Assembly: GCA_030040475.1 (NCBI GenBank)
Contig: JASHTQ010000168.1
Coordinates: forward strand, 1 to 7,889
Reading direction: 5' to 3'
Length of the DNA stretch: 7,889 bases
Origin: Streptosporangiaceae bacterium
Lineage (GTDB): Bacteria > Actinomycetota > Actinomycetes > Streptosporangiales > Streptosporangiaceae
A model generated the notes under the pieces. The model did not search any database, was not told the origin of the DNA, and was given only the letters and a program-made list of their open reading frames with translations. Below, piece by piece: positions 1 through 5,607 of the stretch (within the stretch, counting starts at the first letter, position 1; each line of letters opens with the position of its first letter). The position numbers and the translations under genes are program-made.

Positions 1-547
1 GCTCGCCGGAGGCGGTCAGCACGTCCAGGCTCAGCACGTTGTCGGCCGTCCGGCCGTACCGCAGCGCGCGCGAGCCGCAGGCGTTGTTGCCGATCGCGCC
101 GCCGATGCTCGCCCGCGAGTGCGTGGACGGGTCCGGGCCGAACCGCAGCCCGTGTCCCGCGGCGGCCGCGGTGATGTCGTCCAGGATGGCGCCCGGCTGC
201 ACGTCCGCGGTCTGCGCCTCCGGGTCGACGCGCAGCACCCGGTTCAGGTGCCGGGAGAAGTCGAGCACCAGGCCCGCCCCGACCGCGTTGCCCGCGATCG
301 AGGTGCCGCCCCCGCGGCTGGTCACCGGCACGCCGTGGTCCCTGGCTACCGCAAGCGCCGCGGCCGCCTCCTCGACATGCCGGGGGAACGCCACCACCGC
401 GGGCAGCACGCGGTAGTTGGACGCGTCCGAGGAGTACTCCGCGCGGCGGCGGGCCGAGGCGTCCACCTCGGTCAGCCCGGCCGCGCGCAGCGCGGCGGCC
501 AGCCCGCGCGGCGACGCCGCGCCGCCTGTCCCCCGCGAACCAGTCAC
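1..547 (-). CDS. FAD-binding oxidase/dehydrogenase, GlcD-like (N-terminal part, C-terminus outside window)
   Basis: The visible 182 residues are the start of a PCMH-type (FAD_binding_4) flavoprotein of the glycolate oxidase GlcD / D-lactate dehydrogenase group, which oxidises 2-hydroxy acids using FAD. Seen: a short helical lead-in, then SRGGGTSIAGNAVG (about residues 77-90), the pyrophosphate-binding loop of the family. PDPSTHSRASIGG (138-150) and AIGNNACGSRALRYGR (151-166) follow, and the second is the typical FAD-contacting stretch. The reading runs off position 1. Relatives with this motif set are often long fusions with a C-terminal Fe-S (GlpC/CCG) domain (family knowledge; not visible here). 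The start chosen is GTG at 547, because coding similarity begins there and no ATG lies nearby. It has no good Shine-Dalgarno sequence, but a TAGCAT hexamer (556-561) sits 8 nt upstream, so the gene could be leaderless. It follows tatA by 37 nt on the same strand. The substrate cannot be told. Confidence 0.88.
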   Translation of the reverse strand, partial: MTGSRGTGGAASPRGLAAALRAAGLTEVDASARRRAEYSSDASNYRVLPAVVAFPRHVEEAAAALAVARDHGVPVTSRGGGTSIAGNAVGAGLVLDFSRHLNRVLRVDPEAQTADVQPGAILDDITAAAAGHGLRFGPDPSTHSRASIGGAIGNNACGSRALRYGRTADNVLSLDVLTASGE

Positions 548-555
548 GGTCTGCG

Positions 556-561
556 ATGCTA
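556..561 (-). promoter_or_regulatory. Possible -10 element for leaderless FAD oxidase transcript
   Basis: TAGCAT on the minus strand matches TANNNT and ends 8 nt before the GTG start at 547, the spacing seen at leaderless actinobacterial genes. No convincing -35 is present 17-18 nt upstream, and the gene has no clear ribosome binding site. It lies in the short gap after tatA, so the oxidase may equally be co-transcribed with tatA. Confidence 0.25.
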
Positions 562-584
562 CCCAGCACGGCGCACCGGGTGGC

Positions 585-758
585 TCACTCCAGGCTCTGA
601 TCCTCCTCGTGCAGGCTGCCGACCTCGGTCTTCAGGATGCGCATCGACTGGCCGAGCGAACGTGCCGCGTGGGGCAATTTCTTCGATCCGAACAGTACGA
701 TGAGCACAGCAGCGACGATCAGCACCTTCCAGGGGCTGTCGAACAGGTCGCCGATCAT
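585..758 (-). CDS. tatA: TatA-family twin-arginine translocase protein (57 aa)
   Basis: This small membrane protein belongs to the Tat system, which exports folded proteins. TatA subunits assemble around TatC to form the pore. Seen: a short N-terminus MIGDLFDSPWK, one hydrophobic segment (residues about 11-23, VLIVAAVLIVLFG), the hallmark FGSKKLP hinge (23-29), and an amphipathic helix (AARSLGQSMRILKTEV, 31-46), ending in an acidic tail. At 57 aa it is short for TatA, which usually has a longer polar tail. The start is ATG at 758, preceded by AAAGGAG with 6 nt spacing; an upstream in-frame extension has no support. No tatB or tatC is visible. The gene precedes the FAD oxidase by 37 nt in the same direction, so the two may be co-transcribed. 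Family assignment is firm. Whether it is the main TatA or an accessory paralogue is open. Confidence 0.9.
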   Translation of the reverse strand: MIGDLFDSPWKVLIVAAVLIVLFGSKKLPHAARSLGQSMRILKTEVGSLHEEDQSLE

Positions 759-864
759 GTCCGTCTCCTTTGCGGGCGGCTGGTCCGGCCTGGCCGGTGT
801 CGTTGCTTCGTAGTCCGGGGCAACTCGGATGGGCCTGAAGACGGGAAGCAGGGAGCAGGCGGTC

Positions 865-1530
865 ATGAGCGCGTCTCTTCGGTACCAGGGGTACGGGACG
901 ACCAGCCCCGACTGGACCCGCACCCTGTTCGCGCAGACGATGGGGTACGTCGCGGCCACGGCCGCGCTGTTCGCGGCCGGCGCCTACCTGGCCCGCAACA
1001 TGACCTCCTCCGGGCCCGCGATCATCGCGTTCATCGCGGCGTTCGTCTGCCTGATCGCGATGCGGTTCGCGGCCCGCAGGTCGCAGGGACTGACGATCGC
1101 GCTGCTCGCGGCCTTCGGCCTGCTGATCGGCGTGGCGATGGCGCCGACGCTGACGTACTACGCGACCACGAACCCGGACGTGCTGTGGAAGGCGGGCGGG
1201 GCCACCGCGTTGTTCATCGCCGGGTTCGGGGCGGCCGGCTACGCGACCAGGCGAGACCTCGCCCCGCTCGCCAGGATCGCGTTCTTCGCGCTGCTCGCGC
1301 TGATCGTGTTCGGCATCGTGCTGATCTTCGTGCACATCCCGCACGCCCAGCTCGCCTACTCGGTGCTCGGCCTGGCGATCTTCGCGATCTTCACCATGTT
1401 CGACTTCCAGCGGCTGCGCCGCTCCCAGAACCTGAACGCCGCGCCGCTGATCGCCGCGTCGATCTTCCTCGACATCCTCAACGTCTTCCTGTTCTTCCTG
1501 TCGATCTTCTCCGGCGGCCGCAGGAACTAG
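865..1530 (+). CDS. Bax inhibitor-1/YccA family membrane protein
   Basis: This 221-aa multi-pass membrane protein belongs to the BI-1/TMBIM family, whose bacterial members include E. coli YccA (a modulator of the FtsH protease) and B. subtilis YetJ (a pH-sensitive calcium leak). After a polar N-terminus (1-22), about seven hydrophobic helices follow, consistent with the family fold. Diagnostic sequences are YSVLGLAIFAIFTMFDFQRL (165-184) and AASIFLDILNVFLFFLSIF (198-216). D180 and D203 sit where the YetJ di-aspartyl pair lies, so ion conduction is possible (inference). The start chosen is ATG 865, with an AGGGAG Shine-Dalgarno 9 nt upstream. An in-frame ATG at 829 would add 12 residues but has a poorer site. 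The gene is divergent from tatA, with about 106 nt between them. A hairpin directly follows the stop. The physiological role in actinomycetes is unknown to me. Confidence 0.9.
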   Translation: MSASLRYQGYGTTSPDWTRTLFAQTMGYVAATAALFAAGAYLARNMTSSGPAIIAFIAAFVCLIAMRFAARRSQGLTIALLAAFGLLIGVAMAPTLTYYATTNPDVLWKAGGATALFIAGFGAAGYATRRDLAPLARIAFFALLALIVFGIVLIFVHIPHAQLAYSVLGLAIFAIFTMFDFQRLRRSQNLNAAPLIAASIFLDILNVFLFFLSIFSGGRRN

Positions 1531-1557
1531 CGGCGCTCCTTTCCGCCGGGCGCCGCT
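1529..1557 (+). terminator. Hairpin just after the BI-1 gene stop, candidate terminator
   Basis: AGCGGCGC (1529-1536) and GCGCCGCT (1550-1557) form a perfect 8-bp GC-rich stem around a 13-nt loop, beginning within the TAG stop codon. No U-tract follows, as is common for actinobacterial terminator-like hairpins. It may terminate or attenuate transcription before the DUF2127 gene 27 nt further on. Confidence 0.4.
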
Positions 1558-1584
1558 TCGCCCGTTACGACATAGGGTGACGTG

Positions 1585-2457
1585 ATGCGGCGTCATCGCA
1601 GGCTGTCCTACGACTTGCTGGACTGCGCCGTGCAGGGGCACGTGCTCGTCGGCACCGACGCGGCGCAGGTAAGGCCCGGCGACGACCTGGTGGTGCGCGA
1701 ACTCGGCGGGCTGCGCTGGCACCGCTGCCTGCGCTGCGACTGCTGGCTGCCGCGGCCCCGGCCGGCCGAGCCCACCCGCCCGTTCCCGCCCGGGCGCGAC
1801 CAGATCACGCTGCCGCTGCGGGGCCGCCCGCTGCGGGACAAGTACGTGCTGCGGCTGATCGCCGTCGACAGGGCCGTGCACTTCACCGTGCTCGGCGTGC
1901 TTGCCGTCGCGGTGTTCGTGTTCCTCGCCCACAAGTCCGCGTGGCAGCAGGACTTCCTGCGCATCGTCACCGCCCTGCAGGGCGGCGTCGGCGGCCCGGT
2001 GACCACCGTGAGCGGCGGCATCGTGGGCGAGCTGACCAGGCTGTTCGCGATCAGCACCCGCAACCTGGAGATCACCGGCGTCGTGCTGGCCGCCTACGCG
2101 GCGCTCGAGGGCGTCGAGGCCGTCGGGCTCTGGCACGCCAGGCGGTGGGCGGAGTACCTGACGTTCGTCGCGACCACGCTGCTTTTCGCCCCGGAGATCT
2201 ACGAGATCACCGGCAAGCCCACCGTGCTCAAATGCCTCACGCTGGCCATCAACGCGGCCATCGTGATCTACCTGGTGCTGGCCAAGCGGCTGTTCGGGCT
2301 GCGCGGCGGCGAGCGGGCCGAGCAGGCCATACGGGAGGCCGAGGGGGGCTGGGGTGCGCTGGAACGCGCCACGCCGCGGCCGGCCGCCGCGCTCCCGCCA
2401 CCCGCCGCCGAGCCGGCTGAGGTGGAAGAAGCACCACGGCCCGTTCTGGATAAATGA
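1585..2457 (+). CDS. DUF2127 family membrane protein with Cys/His-rich N-terminus
   Basis: This 290-aa membrane protein has no known biochemical function. The C-terminal two thirds match the DUF2127 pattern: DKYVLRLIAVDRAVHF (85-100) leading into a first hydrophobic segment (about 99-115), a second (163-182), WAEYLTFVATTLLFAPEIYE (188-207) as the third, then KPTVLKCLTLAINAAIVIYL (211-230) as the fourth. The roughly 80 residues before the membrane part contain C14, H19 and WHRCLRCDCW (45-54, with C48, C51, C53). This looks like a possible metal-binding knuckle (inference). The tail (about 262-290) is rich in Pro, Ala and Glu. The start is ATG 1585, with AGGGTGA 4 nt upstream; the adjacent GTG at 1582 is possible but too close to that site. 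It lies 54 nt after the BI-1 gene in the same direction, separated by a hairpin, so partial co-transcription is plausible. Confidence 0.85.
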   Translation: MRRHRRLSYDLLDCAVQGHVLVGTDAAQVRPGDDLVVRELGGLRWHRCLRCDCWLPRPRPAEPTRPFPPGRDQITLPLRGRPLRDKYVLRLIAVDRAVHFTVLGVLAVAVFVFLAHKSAWQQDFLRIVTALQGGVGGPVTTVSGGIVGELTRLFAISTRNLEITGVVLAAYAALEGVEAVGLWHARRWAEYLTFVATTLLFAPEIYEITGKPTVLKCLTLAINAAIVIYLVLAKRLFGLRGGERAEQAIREAEGGWGALERATPRPAAALPPPAAEPAEVEEAPRPVLDK

Positions 2458-2464
2458 AAAGATT

Positions 2465-2492
2465 TTGATTTCTACCGAACGAACCTTACGTT
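2465..2492 (+). promoter_or_regulatory. Weak promoter candidate in AT-rich island before MFS gene
   Basis: The stretch 2452-2510 is clearly AT-richer than its surroundings. TTGATT (2465-2470) and TACGTT (2487-2492) with a 16-nt spacer resemble -35 and -10 boxes reading toward the MFS gene at 2655. The match to consensus is modest, and other AT-rich hexamers in the island (TTTATAC at 2491-2497) could serve instead. Confidence 0.25.
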
Positions 2493-2525
2493 TATACGGG
2501 CACTTATGTCGTGACAGGAGCTGAA

Positions 2526-2552
2526 GTGGCCGGTTCACCAGGCACGCGCTGA
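2526..2552 (+). other. Very short ORF (8 codons plus stop) with strong ribosome binding site, possible leader
   Basis: AGGAG (2516-2520) stands 5 nt before a GTG at 2526 that opens GTG GCC GGT TCA CCA GGC ACG CGC TGA. An earlier in-frame GTG (2511) would add five codons. The ORF is in the same frame as the downstream MFS gene but is closed by TGA at 2550-2552. It may be a leader peptide, a decayed original start of the transporter gene, or chance. Apart from this and the promoter candidate, the gap 2458-2654 holds nothing I can identify. Confidence 0.2.
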
Positions 2553-2654
2553 CGTAACGGATTTCTGACCAGTCATCGCGTGCCGTTCCTGACAAGCGGC
2601 ACGGCGAAACATTTCCATGGCTTCCGCTGCTGCTACGCGAGGGATCTCCGCACC

Positions 2655-3845
2655 GTGTCCGCCTTTGTCTTGGCCTGTCTTGCCTACCTGTTCATCGCCC
2701 TGCCCGGTTCCACCCTCGGCCAGTTGTGGCCCTCGATACGGCTGAGTCTCGGCGTGCCGGTCGGGGCGCTCGGGATCTTGCTGGCCTTCGGGGTAGCCGC
2801 CAGCGTGATCGCCAGCGCCGGCACCGGGCGCGTCCTGTCCCGGGTGCGCGGCGGTCCCGTGCTTGCCGTCGGCACCGTGCTTGCCACTGGGGCCGGGCTG
2901 GCGGCGGCCGCGCTGGCGGCGGAGGCCCTGGCCCCCGCGCCGTGGGTGTTCGCCGTCGGGATCATCGTGTTCGGGATCGGCTTCGCGGTCATCGACACGG
3001 CACTCAACGCGTATGCCGCGGCGCGTTTCGGCGCGCGGGACATCAACTGGATGCACGCGAGCTACGGGCTCGGCGCGACCGTCGGGCCGCTGCTCGTCAC
3101 CGCGCTGCTCGCCGCCGGGCTGAGCTGGCGCTGGCCGTACGCGATCATGACGGCCGCGCTGGCCGTGCTCGCCCTGGTGCTCGCGCTGACCCGGCGGCGC
3201 TGGCAGGCGCTCGCGGTCGACCCCGAGGTCGCGGCCGACGCGCCGCAGGCCGCCGAGCCCGAGGGCACCGATCGGCGGGGGTGGCTGGCGGTCGCGGCGC
3301 TGGGTTTTGTCGCGGTGGAGACCGGGATCGAGTCGGGGGCCGGGATCTGGGGCTATCTCTTCCTCACCGCGGGGCGGGGGCTGTCCCATCCGGCCGCTGG
3401 GGTGGCGGTCTCGGCGTACTGGGCGATGATGTTCGCCGGGCGCGCGGTTCTCGGGCCGGTGGCGCAGCGCGCCGGCGCGCGGCGGGTGCTTGCCTGGGGC
3501 GTGGCCGGCGTGCCGCTGGGCGCGGCGGTGATGGCGCTGCCCGGCCCCTGGTTCGTTCCGGTGCTCGGGCTGATGATCGTCGGGCTGGCGGCGGCGCCGA
3601 TCTTCCCGCTGCTGACCCTGACCACGCCGGAGCGAACCGGGGCGGCGCGCTCGGTGCGCGCGGTGAGCCTGCAGGTCGCGGCCTCGGCGGTGGGCGGTGC
3701 CGCGCTGCCTGCCGGGCTCGGGCTGGCGATCCAGACCGGCGGCGCCGGGCTGCTCGCACCGTTGCTGCTGGCCGGCGGCGTGGCGATGGGCGGCGGGTAC
3801 GCGCTCGTGTCGCGCCGTGCCGGGCGGCTCAGGTCTGGTCGGTGA
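2655..3845 (+). CDS. MFS transporter, fucose-permease-like (FHS-type) motifs
   Basis: This 396-aa integral membrane secondary transporter has about twelve hydrophobic helices and a polar loop (about residues 180-205) between the two halves. In the first half, FGIGFAVIDTALNAY (106-120) and INWMHASYGLGATVGPL (130-146) have the D..LN...H..FG.G..GP pattern of sugar/fucose-permease-like MFS proteins. D114, N118 and H134 are the recognisable polar positions. The classic drug-exporter motif C is absent. The substrate is unknown. The frame opens further left, and GTG at 2580 would give 421 aa, but that GTG has no ribosome binding site and the extra residues look non-conserved. GTG 2655 places the first membrane helix near the N-terminus as usual and has GAGGGA about 10 nt upstream. 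The 3' end overlaps the convergent efflux gene by 17 nt. A preceding AT-rich gap suggests its own promoter. Confidence 0.85.
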   Translation: MSAFVLACLAYLFIALPGSTLGQLWPSIRLSLGVPVGALGILLAFGVAASVIASAGTGRVLSRVRGGPVLAVGTVLATGAGLAAAALAAEALAPAPWVFAVGIIVFGIGFAVIDTALNAYAAARFGARDINWMHASYGLGATVGPLLVTALLAAGLSWRWPYAIMTAALAVLALVLALTRRRWQALAVDPEVAADAPQAAEPEGTDRRGWLAVAALGFVAVETGIESGAGIWGYLFLTAGRGLSHPAAGVAVSAYWAMMFAGRAVLGPVAQRAGARRVLAWGVAGVPLGAAVMALPGPWFVPVLGLMIVGLAAAPIFPLLTLTTPERTGAARSVRAVSLQVAASAVGGAALPAGLGLAIQTGGAGLLAPLLLAGGVAMGGGYALVSRRAGRLRSGR

Positions 3846-5085
3846 CCAGGGCGGGCTGCGTTGGTTGCCTGGCCGGCTGCGCGGCCGGCTCGTGCAGCCT
3901 GCGCTCGGCCTGGGTCAGCTCGGAGTGGGCGGTCGCGAGCACGGCGATCGCCGCGGCGACCGTGCCGGCGCCTACGTAGAACGGCACGTGCACGTTGATG
4001 TCGGCGGCGAGCTTGCTGGCGCAGAAGGGGGCCAGGCCGCCGCCGATGAACCGGACGAAGCCGTAGGACGCCGACGCGACCGGGCGCTCCACCGGGGCGA
4101 TCAGCATGACCGCCTGGGTGGTGAGCGTGTTGTTCAGGCCGACGAAGGCGCCGGAGACGATCACCGCGAGGATCAGGGTCAGCTGGGAGGAGGTGAACGC
4201 CGCGATCACGACCAGGTCGGCGGATAGGAGGGCGAGGTTGACGTAGAGCGTTCGGGGCGTGCCGAACCTGGCTTGCAGCCGCGGGGCGGCGAACACCGCG
4301 AAGATCGCCACCATGATGCCCCACCCGGTGAAGACGTAGCCGAGCTCGTGGATGCCCAGGTGCATCGGGAACGGGGTGTAGGCGAGCAGGGTGAAGAAGC
4401 CCCAGTTGTAGCCGAGCGCGGTGATGCTCATCAGCGCCAGGCCGCGGTGCCGCAGCGCCTTGAGCGGCTCGGTGATCGAGGTCTTGCGCGGCGGTTTGGG
4501 CGTCGGCTGGACGAAGGCCAGCGTGGCCACCAGGGCGATCGTCATCAGCACGGTCACGCCGAAGAACGGGCCGCGCCAGCTGATCCCGCCGAGTTCGCCG
4601 CCGACCAGCGGGCCGAGCGCGATGCCGATGCCGAGCGCGGTCTCGTACAAGATGATCGCGCCGTGGAACCCGCCGGACGCGGCGCCGACGATCACGGCCA
4701 GCGAGGTGGCGATGAACAGGGCGTTGCCCAGGCCCCAGCCGGCCCGGAAGCCGATGATCCCGCCGATGCTGCCGGACGCGCCCGCCGCCGCGCTGAACGC
4801 CACGATCAGGATCAGCCCGGCGACCAGCGTCCGCTTGCCGCCAATCCGGCTGGACACCCAGCCGGTCACGAGCATGGCCACCGCGGTGACCACCAGGTAG
4901 CTGGTGAACAGCAGCTCCACCGAGCTCGGCGAGGCCTTCAGCTGCTTGGACAGGGCGGGCAGGATCGGGTCGACGAGCCCGATGCCCATGAACGAGACCA
5001 CGCAGGCGAACGCGACGGCCCAGACCGCCTTGGGCTGGCGGAACGGGCTGGCTGCTACCGGTGTTGCTGGCGTGGCGCCGGTCAC
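3829..5085 (-). CDS. MFS efflux transporter, DHA1 drug:H+ antiporter type (YfmO-like)
   Basis: This 418-aa twelve-helix exporter is probably proton-coupled. Seen: GIGLVDPILPALSKQL (34-49) in helix 1 with D39; motif A as GWVSSRIGGKR (75-85) after helix 2; IGFRAGWGLGNALF (111-124) with R114, the motif B arginine for proton coupling; and motif C as ALGIGIALGPLVGGELGG (150-167), typical of exporters. The sequence recalls B. subtilis YfmO/YmfD-type efflux proteins, from memory and not from a search. The C-terminal tail (about 395-418) is polar. The start is a GTG whose bases overlap the TGA stop of the marR gene (GTGA, 5082-5085), so translation is probably coupled to that of its regulator. This arrangement, repressor first and pump second, is usual for MarR-controlled efflux. 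The 3' end overlaps the convergent MFS gene by 17 nt. The exported compound is unknown. Confidence 0.9.
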   Translation of the reverse strand: MTGATPATPVAASPFRQPKAVWAVAFACVVSFMGIGLVDPILPALSKQLKASPSSVELLFTSYLVVTAVAMLVTGWVSSRIGGKRTLVAGLILIVAFSAAAGASGSIGGIIGFRAGWGLGNALFIATSLAVIVGAASGGFHGAIILYETALGIGIALGPLVGGELGGISWRGPFFGVTVLMTIALVATLAFVQPTPKPPRKTSITEPLKALRHRGLALMSITALGYNWGFFTLLAYTPFPMHLGIHELGYVFTGWGIMVAIFAVFAAPRLQARFGTPRTLYVNLALLSADLVVIAAFTSSQLTLILAVIVSGAFVGLNNTLTTQAVMLIAPVERPVASASYGFVRFIGGGLAPFCASKLAADINVHVPFYVGAGTVAAAIAVLATAHSELTQAERRLHEPAAQPARQPTQPALVTDQT

Positions 5086-5525
5086 CGGGATCGCTCGCTG
5101 TCGAGGTCGCGCAGGTGGACGAGCGCCGGGGTCGCGGCCAGCAGGGCCTGCGCCTCGGCGGGCGGGAGCTTGGCGATCAGCCTGGCGAACGCGTCCGCGC
5201 CGGCCCGGCGGCGGGCTCGCAGGTAGTCCGCGCCCGCCGCGGTCAGCTGCACGAGCACCACGCGCTGGTCGTCGGCGTCGCGCTGCCGCTCGACCAGGCC
5301 GGCCCGCTCGAGGTTGCTGACCAGCACGGTCATCGACGGCTGGGCGACGCCCTCGATCGCGGCCAGGTCGGTGATCCGCCTGGGGCCGGTTCGCTCGACG
5401 GTGCCGAGCACCGCCGCGGAGGTCAGGCTGATGTCGCGGTTTCCCCGCCGCACCGCGGCGGTCATCAGCCCGTACAGCGCCTCGGCGAGGGCGGTCGTGT
5501 CGCCGGGTCGTCCGGTTGCATCCAT
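5082..5525 (-). CDS. MarR family transcriptional regulator
   Basis: This 147-aa dimeric winged-helix DNA-binding protein is probably a ligand-relieved repressor. After an N-terminal helix (about 10-27), the HTH is ITDLAAIEGVAQPSMTVLVS (51-70) followed by NLERAGLVER (71-80). The wing carries RDADDQRVV (82-90), a version of the MarR DxxDxR signature, and then LTAAG (94-98). The C-terminal helices (100-145) would form the dimer interface. The start is ATG 5525. No Shine-Dalgarno is at the right distance, but TATAGT ends 7 nt upstream, fitting a leaderless mRNA. The palindrome AACTATATAGTT at 5532-5543 covers that -10, so autorepression is likely (inference). The stop overlaps the start of the efflux gene by 4 nt. 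It is divergent from an amino acid dehydrogenase 82 nt away, which may be in the same regulon. The ligand is unknown. Confidence 0.93.
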   Translation of the reverse strand: MDATGRPGDTTALAEALYGLMTAAVRRGNRDISLTSAAVLGTVERTGPRRITDLAAIEGVAQPSMTVLVSNLERAGLVERQRDADDQRVVLVQLTAAGADYLRARRRAGADAFARLIAKLPPAEAQALLAATPALVHLRDLDSERSR

Positions 5526-5531
5526 AGGCTT

Positions 5532-5543
5532 AACTATATAGTT
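5532..5543. promoter_or_regulatory. Palindromic MarR operator candidate overlapping divergent -10 boxes
   Basis: AACTATATAGTT is a perfect 12-bp inverted repeat in otherwise GC-rich sequence, 6 nt from the marR start codon. It contains TATAGT on the plus strand (5537-5542) and, by symmetry, on the minus strand (5538-5533). Each is a good TANNNT -10. MarR proteins typically bind short AT-rich palindromes overlapping their own promoters. A wider 6-bp inverted pair, TTGCAT (5516-5521) and ATGCAA (5550-5555), flanks it slightly off-centre. TTGCAT could also act as a plus-strand -35 with a short 15-nt spacer. Confidence 0.6.
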
Positions 5544-5549
5544 TCCTCA

Positions 5550-5594
5550 ATGCAAATCGGGGCGCCCGGTACGTGTGGTTCGTCACGTGGCTGA
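5550..5594 (+). other. 14-codon ORF upstream of the dehydrogenase, possibly leaderless
   Basis: ATG at 5550 opens a frame of 14 codons (MQIGAPGTCGSSRG) ending in TGA at 5592-5594, 13 nt before the dehydrogenase ATG and in another frame. The plus-strand TATAGT ends exactly 7 nt before this ATG, so a transcript could begin at the A of ATG. If so, this would be the first thing translated on the dehydrogenase mRNA. It could couple translation to the next gene or be fortuitous. I recognise no function. Confidence 0.25.
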
Positions 5595-5607
5595 CAGACT
5601 CTCAGGC

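Noticed and set aside
558..584. Imperfect inverted repeat GCTACCC / GGGTGGC between tatA and the FAD oxidase
   Set aside because: On the minus-strand RNA the seven-base stem has a C-A mismatch, and no U-tract follows. It is too weak to call a terminator.
829..864. Upstream in-frame ATG (829) as start of the BI-1 gene
   Set aside because: The ATG at 865 has a clear AGGGAG site at good distance, and the extra 12 residues do not resemble the family N-terminus.
559..2595. Long minus-strand open frame (about 678 codons) antisense to the BI-1 and DUF2127 genes
   Set aside because: It is rich in Arg, Gly, Pro, His and Gln with no domain, as expected from the antisense of G/C3-biased genes. The plus-strand genes have clear family motifs and ribosome binding sites.
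4273..5226. Long plus-strand open frame opposite the efflux gene
   Set aside because: Its translation is a low-complexity His/Arg/Gly/Asp-rich shadow of the DHA1 transporter, which has membrane segments and MFS motifs on the minus strand.
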